Assembly: GCF_027853965.1 (NCBI RefSeq)
Contig: NZ_JAQGLB010000001.1
Coordinates: 769,226-833,225, forward strand
Direction of reading: 5' to 3'
DNA: 64,000 bases
From: Saccharopolyspora indica
Lineage (GTDB): Bacteria > Actinomycetota > Actinomycetes > Mycobacteriales > Pseudonocardiaceae
Each line of letters opens with the position of its first letter. Position 1 is the first letter of the stretch. Below, piece by piece: positions 32,004 through 40,074 of the stretch. The notes under the pieces are model-generated. The model had not been told where the DNA came from. It did not search any database and saw only the letters and a list, made by a program, of their open reading frames with translations. The position numbers and the translations under genes are program-made.

Positions 32004-32456
32004 TCAGCGCCGCTTCTTCGGCGGGTCCTTGCGCAACAGGTCCGGTCCGATGATCCGCCGCACCACGCGCCGCACCAGGCTGCGCTTCTTCACCGGAGCC
32101 GCCGGTGCCTTCGCGGCAGGCCGCGAGGCGGGCTTGGGCTGCGGCGGCGCGACGGCCGGCTGCGGCCCCGTCAACACCGGCGAGGCCGCCGGGGGATCGG
32201 GGTTGAGCCGCTTGGCGAACTCGGGCTGCTCATCGCGGATCGCGGGAATGTAGGGCTGGGTGACCTCAACCCGCTCCGGCGCGTCGGCCATCGTGGGTGG
32301 GGGAACCGGTCGAGTGGGAACGATCACCTCGTCCAACGGCAGCTGACCGACGATGCGAGTTGTCGGCGGCCCGGCATCCGGACGCGGCGCCTGCTGCGCC
32401 GCCGTCGGGAGCACCGGCTGGAACCACGGTCGAGCAATGTCGTCTTGAATAGTCAT
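32004..32456 (-). CDS. Hypothetical Pro/Ala-rich protein with basic C-terminus
   Basis: Not recognised. The ATG at 32456 gives 150 residues: an N-terminal segment MTIQDDIARPWFQPVLPTAA, a central Pro/Val-rich region (LDEVIVPTRPVPPPTMADAPERVEVTQPY) and a Pro/Ala-rich linker. It ends in a strongly basic tail with a VKKRSLVRRVVRRIIGPDLLRK region likely to be an amphipathic helix binding membrane, DNA or a protein surface. No signal peptide or membrane helix. Longer in-frame upstream starts are not supported. It is divergent from the small XRE gene across about 380 bases that contain no other gene. Confidence 0.6.
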   Translation of the reverse strand: MTIQDDIARPWFQPVLPTAAQQAPRPDAGPPTTRIVGQLPLDEVIVPTRPVPPPTMADAPERVEVTQPYIPAIRDEQPEFAKRLNPDPPAASPVLTGPQPAVAPPQPKPASRPAAKAPAAPVKKRSLVRRVVRRIIGPDLLRKDPPKKRR

Positions 32457-32836
32457 CCGTATCGACTCTGCGAGGGAGCAAACGGCCAGTGTCACCGGAA
32501 CGGGGTCTTCCCGTTCCAGCCGATCAGACCCTACCGGTAACGGACAGATAAAGCACACCCCCGTGTTCCCTAGCTCTCCCCGGCGATCACGCCCAGTGCC
32601 GACTCCACCATTCAGCGCAATCAACTGCTCCGCCAGATGTGGTGCGTACAGCGGAATCCTGGCTCCACCAGCACAAACGGCCACCGGGCTGCCGCCGATC
32701 GTCCACACCGGAGCAACTCGGCTCGCGACCCCGCGCGCCGGTGCGCCTACGGTCGGAGACCGGGAGATCCACTCCGGTAGCGTGTCCGCAGCCGCCCGCT
32801 GGCCAGCGCGGGCACGAACGACGAGGAGGAACAGCC
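32457..32836. other. Intergenic region without gene
   Basis: Divergent promoter region of 380 bases. Only shadow frames are seen. TAGCGT at 32777-32782 could be a -10 element for the downstream XRE gene. Confidence 0.4.
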
Positions 32837-33088
32837 ATGCCAGAAGGCGGCGACCGCCCAGCGCAGACCGAGCAGGAAACCGAACACCCCCACGACACCG
32901 AAGACCTGGTGCGGCTGGTGACCCTCATCCGCACCGAGCAGGGCTGGACGCAGACCAGGCTCGCCGACGCCACCGGCGTCCCCGAATCCGAGATCGCCCG
33001 CTTCGAAGCAGCCGAGATCGTGCCCGCCAAACCGATGGCGATGCGGCTGCTCGAAGGAATGGGCAGCATCGAGCCCGGCCTGTTCTGA
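32837..33088 (+). CDS. Small XRE-type helix-turn-helix protein
   Basis: An 83-residue protein. About 25 acidic, Gln-rich N-terminal residues precede an HTH_3 domain (LVRLVTLIRTEQGWTQTRLADATGVPESEIARFEAAEIVPAKPMAMRLLEGM). The ATG at 32837 has a perfect GAGGAGG site 6 bases upstream, supporting it as real despite its size. It is probably a DNA-binding regulator of unknown target, standing alone between a hypothetical gene and the DNA glycosylase. The helix-turn-helix recognition region is AT-lacking but otherwise canonical. Confidence 0.8.
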   Translation: MPEGGDRPAQTEQETEHPHDTEDLVRLVTLIRTEQGWTQTRLADATGVPESEIARFEAAEIVPAKPMAMRLLEGMGSIEPGLF

Positions 33089-33153
33089 ACTGATCCGCGG
33101 GGGAAGGCGGGCCCGCACCGCGCGGATGCGGGCCACCGCCCGGCGCTCGCCGC

Positions 33154-33744
33154 CTAGCAGGGAGTCTCGTGGTCGCAGCGTTCCGCCAGCGGCTCGGGCA
33201 GCGCAGCCTGCCGCAACTGCCGGAACTCCGCGGCCAGCGTGCCCGCCGTCCAGTGCGCGTTGAGACCGCTGGGATTGGGCAGCACCCACACTTGCGCGCC
33301 CTCGATCAGCCGGTCCTGACGACCCACCGTCGCCCGCCGCTCACCGAAAGCCACCCGGTACGCGGTGATCCCCACCACCGCCACCCACTGCGGGCGGTAC
33401 TGCCGCACCTTCGCCGCCAGCGCCACGCCACCGGCCCGCAGCTCGTCGTCGGACAACTCCGCGGCCCGCGCGCTGGCCCGCGCCACGAAGTTCGTGATGC
33501 CCAGTCCTAAACCCGGCAGCTCGCCCTGTTCGTGCGGCTCCAGCAGCCGCGGCGTGAACCCGGCGGCGTGCAGCGCGGGCCAGAAGCGATTGCCCGGGCG
33601 GGCGAAGTGGTGCCCGGTGGCACCCGACCACAGACCGGGGTTGATCCCGCAGAACAGCACCCGCAGATCGGGGGAGAGGACATCCGGGATCCTCGCCCCC
33701 TCCGCCGCGTCCAGTTCCTGCGCACTCGGACGGTTCCCCGACAA
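33154..33744 (-). CDS. mug: G/U mismatch-specific DNA glycosylase (Mug/TDG family)
   Basis: Uracil-DNA glycosylase superfamily 2 enzyme (196 residues) that removes uracil or thymine mispaired with G, protecting GC-rich DNA against cytosine and methylcytosine deamination. The active-site motif is FCGINPGLWSGATGHHFA, with the Asn that activates water in GINPG, and the second motif NPSGLNAHW inserts into the helix. Length and motif spacing are normal. The ATG at 33744 follows a GGTGGGA region. It stands alone, convergent with the XRE gene. Its presence, together with the EndoQ-like fusion near 60 kb, fits a high-GC genome with heavy deamination load. Confidence 0.9.
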   Translation of the reverse strand: MSGNRPSAQELDAAEGARIPDVLSPDLRVLFCGINPGLWSGATGHHFARPGNRFWPALHAAGFTPRLLEPHEQGELPGLGLGITNFVARASARAAELSDDELRAGGVALAAKVRQYRPQWVAVVGITAYRVAFGERRATVGRQDRLIEGAQVWVLPNPSGLNAHWTAGTLAAEFRQLRQAALPEPLAERCDHETPC

Positions 33745-33947
33745 GTCCCACCTCCGGTACAGGCACCCGATTCACCCCGGACCTTAGCCGGGCACCCGCA
33801 ACCATCCGCCCCCAACCCCGAAGCGCACCGGCGACGGCAACCGGGCGGAGGGGAATGCCCCGGGTTCACCCGGTCGCTGGTCCTGACCGTCGGATGATCC
33901 GGCCGTTCCCCAGGTCAAGATCGAGCTTCCCAGCCACACCGACCGGT

Positions 33948-33963
33948 TTCGTCACTGTGACGA
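33948..33963. repeat. Palindrome copy 1 (TTCGTCACnGTGACGA)
   Basis: TTCGTCACTGTGACGA overlaps the stop codon of the coiled-coil protein gene. Two further copies of GTCACnGTGAC occur at 35408-35418 and 44169-44179, also at gene ends. Confidence 0.6.
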
Positions 33964-35133
33964 TCCTGGTTCGTGATCAGCGGCCGGCGTGCCGGTATCC
34001 AGCATCGACTCGACATGCCTTCGCAGCGCGGCATCGTCTTCAGCGCTGCCCAGAGCACCGGCGATCCGGCTCCTCAGCTCCGCCAGTTCCCGGCGCGCGG
34101 CCGCCTCGGCCTCGCCGCAGCGGGCCACCTCGCTGCGCAGGGAATCGAGCTGGCCGTGCAGCGGCGCCAGGTTGCTGGCGTAGTCGTGCGCGGCTTCGGC
34201 GAGCTGATCGGTCAGCTTCGCGATGCGCCGATCAGCGGCATCCTGGACGTTCTGCAGCCGCAGAGCGTGTTCCTCGGCTTGAGCGCGCAGCCGCTGCTCG
34301 CCGTTCTCGACCAGGGTGCCGCGCAAATCCTGACGAACTCGTTCCTCCTCGCGACGCAGCTGATCGAGCCGTTCAAGCCCGACAGCACGCTCGTTGGCCA
34401 GCGTCGCCTGCAGCTCGGTGATGCGGTCCTGGGCGGCGGTGAGCTGTGCGAGAGCCCGCTGACGGTCACTGCGAGCGTCCTCAGCCGCCTGCTGTGCCTC
34501 ATCGCGCTCGGCGAATGCCCGATCACGCTCGGATTCCGCCCGGCTGGCCTGTTCCTCGGCGAGCGCTCGTTCCTGCCGGGCTTCCTCGGCCTCGCTCCGC
34601 GCCTGCTCAGCCGCCGAAACCGCCTGCTCGCGGGCGGTCTCGGCCGAGCGCGCGGACTGCTCGGCCTGCTGGCGTCCGGTTTCGGCGGCCTCGCGAGCGG
34701 CGAGCGCGGAAGCCAGTTCCCCGGCGGTGTGGGCCTGCAGGGCCGCGACCTCCTGGCGCACCGGATCCAGCGCGGAGTGCAGCACGGTCAGACGTTCGTC
34801 GAGGGTGTGCACGTCGAAGCGGGTCATCGGCTGATCCGGACCGTAGACCTGCACCCAGATCTCGCGGTGCTCGTCGAGCATCGCGCAGGTGATGGTCTTG
34901 GCGCCCCAGTTGCCGTAGCGGTCGGGATCGGCGGGGCAGTAGGGGGTCGGCCGCCCGCCCCGCGGCGGCAACGGCGGCAGCACCTGCCCGCAGTAGGCGC
35001 AGAAGGCGTCCTCCCCGGAGGCCAGCGCCCGCAACGTCACCTCCCGCCGCTGCTCCCGGCTGCCCCGGCGTGCAGGGGCAGCCGTCTGAACCTGCCCATC
35101 CCCATCTCCCAAGTGCTCCACCTCGACACTCAT
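33952..35133 (-). CDS. Zinc-finger plus long coiled-coil protein, function unknown
   Basis: A 393-residue protein. After a basic start there is a Cys-rich segment with CAYCGQVLPP, then YCPADPDRYGNWGAKTITCAM, probably a zinc-binding module and His-poor DNA or protein-binding region (about 40-85). From about 120 to 350 it is a nearly continuous coiled coil rich in Ala, Glu, Arg and Gln, with heptads such as AEQARSEAEEARQERALAEEQ. The C-terminus is acidic. No known family was recognised. The layout resembles KfrA-type plasmid proteins and structural scaffolds, but that is only an analogy. It is divergent from the AT-rich small ORFs and flanked by the palindromes described at 33948 and 35408. Confidence 0.75.
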   Translation of the reverse strand: MSVEVEHLGDGDGQVQTAAPARRGSREQRREVTLRALASGEDAFCAYCGQVLPPLPPRGGRPTPYCPADPDRYGNWGAKTITCAMLDEHREIWVQVYGPDQPMTRFDVHTLDERLTVLHSALDPVRQEVAALQAHTAGELASALAAREAAETGRQQAEQSARSAETAREQAVSAAEQARSEAEEARQERALAEEQASRAESERDRAFAERDEAQQAAEDARSDRQRALAQLTAAQDRITELQATLANERAVGLERLDQLRREEERVRQDLRGTLVENGEQRLRAQAEEHALRLQNVQDAADRRIAKLTDQLAEAAHDYASNLAPLHGQLDSLRSEVARCGEAEAAARRELAELRSRIAGALGSAEDDAALRRHVESMLDTGTPAADHEPGSSQ

Positions 35134-35207
35134 ACAGCTCTGACCTGCACTTTCCTGTCACACCATGTTTCAGTTCCTGAACTCTAACATCAGATAGGAG
35201 GTTTTAA

Positions 35208-35417
35208 TTGGAAACTAAGCAGAGTGTCGCAGCCGTTCGACTTCATATAAATAAGGAGGATTATGGATATAAACTCAAACGGTGCGGACGAGCTGTCGAA
35301 CCCGACATCTCCGCGCTGGCTCAAAGCGCTTGGCGCGAGTGGGTGCCCTCTTGCCCCTGGCCGGATTCCGACCAGGGGCAAGCAGGCTTCGAGCGCCTCC
35401 CCGATCCGTCACCGTGA
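35208..35417 (+). CDS. Candidate small ORF in an AT-rich patch
   Basis: TTG start preceded by TAGGAGG with a 6-base spacer, giving a 69-residue product that begins METKQSVAAVRLHINKEDYG and ends shortly after a Trp-rich stretch. Its stop lies inside palindrome copy 2. The first 70 bases are far more AT-rich than the surroundings and use codons such as ATA, AAT and TTG that are rare here. A second perfect site (AAGGAGG) inside it precedes an ATG at 35263 in another frame (MDINSNGADEL...), so two overlapping small ORFs compete. No homologue recognised. Real expression is plausible from the two Shine-Dalgarno sites but unproven. Confidence 0.35.
   Translation: METKQSVAAVRLHINKEDYGYKLKRCGRAVEPDISALAQSAWREWVPSCPWPDSDQGQAGFERLPDPSP
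35351..35381 (+). repeat. Perfect inverted repeat (hairpin) within the small ORF region
   Basis: TTGCCCCTGG and CCAGGGGCAA pair over 10 bp around an 11-base loop, following the AT-rich patch. It may be a terminator or recombination-related hairpin; no T run follows. Confidence 0.5.
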
Positions 35418-35418
35418 C
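35408..35418. repeat. Palindrome copy 2 (GTCACCGTGAC)
   Basis: Extended TCCGTCACCGTGACGAA; contains the stop of the small ORF 35208-35417 and lies between it and the end of the convergent exporter gene. Confidence 0.55.
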
Positions 35419-35496
35419 GAAACAACTTCGTATCCCGAGATCCGCAAACAACGCCATCGAAGGGTTCGCCGTGGTCGTCGAACGGATGCCGCAGGC

Positions 35497-36732
35497 TCAG
35501 CGCCGGGCGGCCGGTTCGCCGTGGTCCTCCCACGGCCGGGCGAGGGCGACCAGTGCCAGCGCGGAGAGGACGGCGAAGATCAGCACCACCGCGGCCATGG
35601 ACATGGCAGTCGTGCTGCCCAGGAGACCCGGCAGCGGTGCGGCCACGGCGCCGAGCACGAACTGGGCGCCGCCGAGCAAACCGGAAGCAGCACCAGGGGC
35701 ATCGCTGCCGACGGCGAGGACGATGGTGGTCGCCGCGGGCAGCACGATCCCGAACCCGAACGTCACGCCGAACAAGCAGACCCAGGTGACCGTGAACGTA
35801 CCGGCACCGACGGCGAGCAGGCCCACCAGGACGATCGCGGAGCCCGTCATCACGGCCACGCCGATGACCAGCAGCGCGTTGAGCCGCGCACGGCCGGCCA
35901 GCCGTCCGAACAGGGCACCGGCGGCCACCGTGCCGACGGCGTTCGTGGCGAAGACGAAGCCGTAACCGGCGGGGGACAGGCCGTGGACGGTCTGGAAGAC
36001 GAAGGGCGAACCGCTGATGTAGGCGAACAGCGCAGCCAGACCGCAACCGGTGACCAGCAGATAGCCGATCAGTTCACGGCGCCGCAGCAGACCACCCATC
36101 GCCACCACCACGGCCCGCAGGCCACCGGCCCGGCGCTGCTCGGCGGGCAGGGACTCGGGAATCCACGCCCAGACCGCGATCGACAGCAACAACCCGCTCG
36201 CGGCCAGTGCGAGGAACACCAGCCGCCAGGAGCCGACGCCCAGAATGAGGCCTCCGAGGACCGGCGCCAGCACCGGCGCGGTCATCGCGATCACGCTCAG
36301 CGCCGAGAGCTGGCGAGCTGCACGGGCGCCGGTGAACCGGTCGCTGATGACGGCCCGGCCGATGACCAGCCCCGCACTGCCTGCGATTCCCTGCAGCAGA
36401 CGGGCGAGGTTGAACACCGCGATGGACGGTGCGAGCGCGCAGACCAACGACAGCGCCGTGAACAGGATCGAACCGATCAGAAGCAAGCGCCGTCGGCCCA
36501 TCGCATCGCTGAGCGGGCCGAGAACGATCTGACCGATGGCCAGCCCGACGAGGCACGCCGTCAGCGACAGCTGGACGGCGGTTCCCGAGGTGCCGAACGA
36601 GACGAGGATCTGCGGAAAGCCGGGGGCGTACATGTCGGTGGCGAACGGCGATGCGGCCGAGAGGCCGCCGAGGGCGAGGACGAGCCGCCGGGTTCCGGTC
36701 CGCGACGTCGCGGAATCGAGGCTGGCGTTCAT
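35497..36732 (-). CDS. MFS multidrug exporter (Bcr/CflA type)
   Basis: Twelve-segment major facilitator of 411 residues resembling Bcr/CflA drug exporters: FATDMYAPGFPQILVSFGTSGTAVQLSLTACLVGLAIGQIVLGPLSDAMGRRRLLLIG carries the family motif for the first helices and motif A (GPLSDAMGRRR); RLLQGIAGSAGLVIGRAVISD is motif B-like. It uses the proton motive force to expel drugs or metabolites. The ATG at 36732 overlaps the stop of a 9-codon leader (MPNTIVGAR, start at 36758) in CGATGA, suggesting coupling. It is divergent from the CGNR regulator whose promoter overlaps this leader, so mutual regulation is likely. Confidence 0.88.
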   Translation of the reverse strand: MNASLDSATSRTGTRRLVLALGGLSAASPFATDMYAPGFPQILVSFGTSGTAVQLSLTACLVGLAIGQIVLGPLSDAMGRRRLLLIGSILFTALSLVCALAPSIAVFNLARLLQGIAGSAGLVIGRAVISDRFTGARAARQLSALSVIAMTAPVLAPVLGGLILGVGSWRLVFLALAASGLLLSIAVWAWIPESLPAEQRRAGGLRAVVVAMGGLLRRRELIGYLLVTGCGLAALFAYISGSPFVFQTVHGLSPAGYGFVFATNAVGTVAAGALFGRLAGRARLNALLVIGVAVMTGSAIVLVGLLAVGAGTFTVTWVCLFGVTFGFGIVLPAATTIVLAVGSDAPGAASGLLGGAQFVLGAVAAPLPGLLGSTTAMSMAAVVLIFAVLSALALVALARPWEDHGEPAARR

Positions 36733-36758
36733 CGGGCACCGACGATCGTGTTGGGCAT
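36732..36758 (-). CDS. Nine-codon leader peptide (MPNTIVGAR) coupled to exporter
   Basis: ATG at 36758, stop TGA overlapping the exporter ATG (ATGA). Only nine codons and no clear Shine-Dalgarno, so it may be a translational leader or chance overlap. Confidence 0.3.
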
Positions 36759-36779
36759 GCCTGCACTCTGCTGTAATAG
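36751..36779 (+). promoter_or_regulatory. Putative promoter of the second CGNR gene (leaderless)
   Basis: TTGGGC (36751-36756), a 17-base spacer and TAATAG (36774-36779) form a good -35/-10 pair. The GTG start lies only 4 bases beyond the -10 box, so the transcript is probably leaderless and its first codon close to +1. Confidence 0.55.
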
Positions 36780-36783
36780 GCTT

Positions 36784-37308
36784 GTGCCAGAAAACCATTA
36801 CTACCGGGATGCTCTGCGTCTCGCGGCCGATCTCGTGAACCGTCCGGCGCTGAGCCCGGAGGACCTGGCCGACCGGTGGAACGAATTCGGTCTTGGCAGC
36901 CACGTCACGGCGTGCGAGGCCGATCTGGAGGAGATCTCGCGCTTCACGCGGCGGTGGACCGCCGTGATCGACGCGCGGACCGAAGAAGAACGTGTCGCCC
37001 TGCTCAACGACCTGCTCGCGGAAGCGGCCGCCTATCCGCGGATCACCGACCACGACGGTTCGGGCTGGCACCTGCACTACCGCGACGACGACGTCGCACT
37101 GGCGACGACGATCCGCGCCGTGACAACGGTGGCCGCGGCCAAGCACCTCACCGAGCACGGCATGCACCGCCTCGGCCGCTGCGCGCTCGCCGAATGCGCG
37201 CAGGCGTTCGTCGACCTCACCAGAAGCGGCCGACAGCGCTACTGCACCCGGGTGTGCGCCAACAGGGATGCCGTGCGGCGACATCGCGCCCGCCAGTACG
37301 GATCGTGA
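36784..37308 (+). CDS. CGNR zinc-finger transcriptional regulator
   Basis: Regulator of 174 residues with an N-terminal ABATE-type domain (YYRDALRLAADLVNRP, EDLADRWNEFG) and a C-terminal CGNR-type zinc finger: RLGRCALAECAQAFVDLTRSGRQRYCTRVCANRDAVRRHRARQ. The motif reads CANRD rather than CGNR, a variant seen within the family. The GTG at 36784 lies next to a -10 box, giving a leaderless message. An upstream ATG at 36757 is the alternative start. It is divergent from the MFS exporter and most likely controls it; induction by an exported drug is an inference. Confidence 0.82.
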   Translation: MPENHYYRDALRLAADLVNRPALSPEDLADRWNEFGLGSHVTACEADLEEISRFTRRWTAVIDARTEEERVALLNDLLAEAAAYPRITDHDGSGWHLHYRDDDVALATTIRAVTTVAAAKHLTEHGMHRLGRCALAECAQAFVDLTRSGRQRYCTRVCANRDAVRRHRARQYGS

Positions 37309-37798
37309 GCCTTCGGTGACCTTGGCGGTTCTCACCGCCGAATGACAGGCGTTCTCGAAACGCACCTGCAAGAGCACTCGGGCGATCCCGCACCTACCGG
37401 GCCGCGGTCGACTCCGGTCACCCCTGGTATCGGCCGCAGGCCGCAGCGCCCATCCCGGCACACCCGACCCGGCCGGCCTGGCTCTGTCCCCATTGGACGA
37501 ACCGGCGCCGCCCTGCTGGCTGCCCCGGTCCGCACCGGCGTCGACCACCACCACGCCGGAGACCTGGCCACCGTCCGCGACGAACTGCGCACCAAGGCCA
37601 CACGATCCTGGACGCCGTCGCGAGCCCAGCAGCGCGGCGCCGACATCGGCGCCCGGCTGGGCAAGGACGGCGACACCGACCAGGCCGTGCGGTACCTGCA
37701 GCAGTCGCACGACACCGGCGAGGCAACCTTCGGTCCGCAGGCCGGAGAACTGCTGGCGCAGCTGAGCCGGTGATCGCGGTCCTAGTACGTTGCTGGGC
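37309..37798 (+). other. Gap with degraded coding sequence
   Basis: No intact gene in 490 bases. Fragments of an apparently frameshifted gene are listed separately at 37534-37773. A TAGTACGTT element at 37783-37791 may be a -10 box for the kinase gene downstream. Confidence 0.45.
37534..37773 (+). pseudogene. XRE/TPR-type regulator, decayed C-terminal part
   Basis: In the frame ending at 37773 the translation includes DLATVRDELRTKA and ends DTDQAVRYLQQSHDTGEATFGPQAGELLAQLSR. This resembles the final TPR-like helices of large actinobacterial XRE regulators, which end in a similar AVRYLxxAHD pattern. Upstream sequence has YRAAVDSGHPWY-like pieces in another frame, suggesting frameshifts. No HTH survives. 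Assignment is tentative. Confidence 0.35.
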
Positions 37799-38704
37799 AT
37801 GACCCGCACCAAGACCGAGATCACCGCGGAGCTGATCCGCGACCTGCTGCGCGATCAGCATCCCGATCTCGCCGATCTGCCGGTGGAGCTCGGGGCGCGG
37901 GGCTGGGACAACCAGCTGTGGCGCCTCGGCGACGATCTCGCGGTCCGGCTGCCCTGGGCCACGGAGTCCGCCGACGTCCTGCTGCGCAAGGAACACACCT
38001 GGGTGCCCGCACTCGCCCCGCAGCTGCCGCTGCCGGTTCCCGTCCCGCAGCGGCTGGGGGAACCCTCCGGACTGTTTCCCCGGCCGTGGATCGTCACCAC
38101 CTGGGTACCGGGCGAGCCGGCCGACCGGGCTCCGGTCACCCGCATTGAGGACGCCGCCGAGTCTCTGGCCGCTTTCCTGACGGCGCTGCACCGCACCGCT
38201 CCTGAGGAGGCGCCCACCGGCCGCGGTCGTGGTGGACCGCTGGCCGAAGCGGCCGGGTGGGTCTCCGAACAACTCGCCTCGGCCACCGAACTCGGTCTGG
38301 TCTCCGACCCGGACGCGGTCCGCGCGGTGTGGGAGGACGCCCTGGCCGCGCCGGTCTGGACAGGACCGGCCCGGTGGCTCCACGGCGACCTGCACCCGGC
38401 CAACGTCCTCACCGACAACGGCACCATTTGCGGTGTGATCGACTTCGGTGATCTCTGCGCAGGCGACCCGGCCCACGACCTGTCCGCCGCGTGGATCCTG
38501 CTGCCCGACGGCGGAGCCGAGCACTTCCACCGCTCCTACCGGCCCACCGCGGATGCCGCGATGCTGCGCCGTGCCCGCGGCTGCGCGGTGATCAAAGCCC
38601 TGATGCTCATGCACGTCGGAGATGCCGGGGTGCACGGCCGTCCTGGTGGAAAGGCCACCTGGGGTCCACCCGCCCACGATGCGCTGCGACGGCTCACGTC
38701 CTGA
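37799..38704 (+). CDS. Aminoglycoside phosphotransferase (APH)-family kinase
   Basis: Kinase-fold protein of 301 residues. Typical elements are the N-lobe (ELGARGWDNQLWRLGDDLAVRLPWA), the hinge PWIVTTWVPG, the catalytic loop WLHGDLHPANVL (Asp in HGD and Asn), and the metal-binding IDFGDLCAGDPAHDLSAAW. It phosphorylates aminoglycosides or other small hydroxyl substrates; many genomic members have metabolic functions. The ATG at 37799 lies directly beyond a TAGTAC-like -10 box, so the message may be leaderless. No resistance operon is near. The recombinase gene follows after about 100 bases on the same strand. Confidence 0.87.
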   Translation: MTRTKTEITAELIRDLLRDQHPDLADLPVELGARGWDNQLWRLGDDLAVRLPWATESADVLLRKEHTWVPALAPQLPLPVPVPQRLGEPSGLFPRPWIVTTWVPGEPADRAPVTRIEDAAESLAAFLTALHRTAPEEAPTGRGRGGPLAEAAGWVSEQLASATELGLVSDPDAVRAVWEDALAAPVWTGPARWLHGDLHPANVLTDNGTICGVIDFGDLCAGDPAHDLSAAWILLPDGGAEHFHRSYRPTADAAMLRRARGCAVIKALMLMHVGDAGVHGRPGGKATWGPPAHDALRRLTS

Positions 38705-38808
38705 CTCCCGAACCGCCCGGCTCCGACCCCGCTGGCGGCCGGAGCCGGGCGGTGCCCGATCATGAAACCGCCGCGGACGCCGGGCGCGGCAGGGGAGAGG
38801 AGGTGCTC

Positions 38809-39996
38809 GTGACCAAGGCGATCGCCCCGCTGGAGGAGGAGCTGCGCAAGTCCGGCCAGGAGCGGTTCGCGGAGTTCCTGCGCATCTACGCGTCGCTGAA
38901 CACCCGCCTGGCCTACGCCACCGACCTCGGGATCCCGCTGGACTGGGTCCCCGGTTACCGGCCACCGGATCCCACGCGGCGCCGGGGCCGCGCTCGCCGA
39001 AGCCAGCCCACCGGCCTGGAATGGCTGCCGTGGTGCCTGCGCAACGGGTTCACCTCCTTCGCCGAGATCCGCGTCGAGCACGTCGAGCGCTGGCTCGGCG
39101 AACTGACCGCCGCCGGCTACCGCGACGCCACCCGGGCGCGGATGCTCTCAGCGGTGTCGGCGTTCTACCGCAAGTACCTGCTGCGGGAAGGCCTCGCCGA
39201 GCACAACCCGGTGGCCCTGGTCGACCGCTCCGCCCAGCACCTCAACCGCCCCGCCGGAACCCCGTCGAGCACCGTGCTGTGGTCCTTCGAGGCCTGCCGC
39301 GCGCTGCTGCTGGCCTCCTACCTGCTCGTCGACCGCCACCGCCACGGACTCCGCGACCGCGCGATGGTCGAGATCCTCATCGGCACCGGGGTGCGCGCGG
39401 AGGAACTGGTGGGCATCGACATCGACGACTACCACCGGCCGGAACCCGGCGGGCCGGCCGCCCAGCGGGTGCACGGCAAAGGGGCCAAGGACCGGCGCGT
39501 GGCGCTGGCGCCGCCGGTCGCCGACGCCGTCGAGGCCTACCTCGCCGAGCGCCGTCCCGCCGCAGTGCCCGCGCGCACCGGCCAGGTCGGCACCCGGCCC
39601 CGCGAGCCGCTGTTCATCACCCGCACCGGGGCCCGGGTGCACGTCTCCCACGTGCAAGCCGTGCTGCGGCGGCTGTGCGCCACGTTCGCCCCGCCCGCCG
39701 ACGCCCCACCGCCCCGGGCGCGCTGGCTGCGGGACCTGCTCGCCACCGAGCAGGCCGCGTTCATCGCGCTGCACCTCGAACCGCTGCGCGAGACGATCCA
39801 CCCGCATTCGGCACGCCACTCCTACGCCACCCACGCCAAGAACCGGGGCGCCGAAGCCCGCCAGGTCCAGCGCGACCTGGGCCACGCCTCCCTGACCACC
39901 ACGGAGGGCTACCTGCACGACGCGGAGAACCTCGCCCTCTCCGCCGCCCACGACCTCTCCCCAGCGCTGCACCGCGGCTGGCTCGCCTCGCGCTGA
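38809..39996 (+). CDS. Tyrosine recombinase / integrase (XerC/XerD-like)
   Basis: Site-specific recombinase of 395 residues. The SAM-like core-binding N-terminal domain covers roughly 20-150 (ERFAEFLRIYASLNTRLAYATDLG). The catalytic domain has Arg196 (GTGVRAEEL), the beta-hairpin Lys224, the HxxR pair His333/Arg336 (HPHSARHSYATH), His359 (LGHASLTTTEGYLH) and the nucleophile Tyr368. All six catalytic positions are present, so it is probably active. The GTG at 38809 has an AGGAGG site. No excisionase, tRNA or direct-repeat att site is obvious nearby, so it may be an orphan or act on another molecule. Confidence 0.9.
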   Translation: MTKAIAPLEEELRKSGQERFAEFLRIYASLNTRLAYATDLGIPLDWVPGYRPPDPTRRRGRARRSQPTGLEWLPWCLRNGFTSFAEIRVEHVERWLGELTAAGYRDATRARMLSAVSAFYRKYLLREGLAEHNPVALVDRSAQHLNRPAGTPSSTVLWSFEACRALLLASYLLVDRHRHGLRDRAMVEILIGTGVRAEELVGIDIDDYHRPEPGGPAAQRVHGKGAKDRRVALAPPVADAVEAYLAERRPAAVPARTGQVGTRPREPLFITRTGARVHVSHVQAVLRRLCATFAPPADAPPPRARWLRDLLATEQAAFIALHLEPLRETIHPHSARHSYATHAKNRGAEARQVQRDLGHASLTTTEGYLHDAENLALSAAHDLSPALHRGWLASR

Positions 39997-40074
39997 CACC
40001 GGAAGAGCCCAGTCTGTCCCGGCACTGGACCAGAGAGGTTGCAGCGCCACGGCGAGCTGTGGGTCTACTCGAGC

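Noticed and set aside
35351..35381. tRNA-like remnant at the hairpin near the AT-rich patch
   Set aside because: Only one stem is seen; no T-arm consensus, anticodon arm or CCA end.
35263..37308. A 681-codon plus-strand open frame joining the AT-rich ORF start to the CGNR gene
   Set aside because: It runs antisense through the exporter, has low-complexity Arg/Gly-rich composition in the middle, and only its last 174 codons are real (the CGNR gene).
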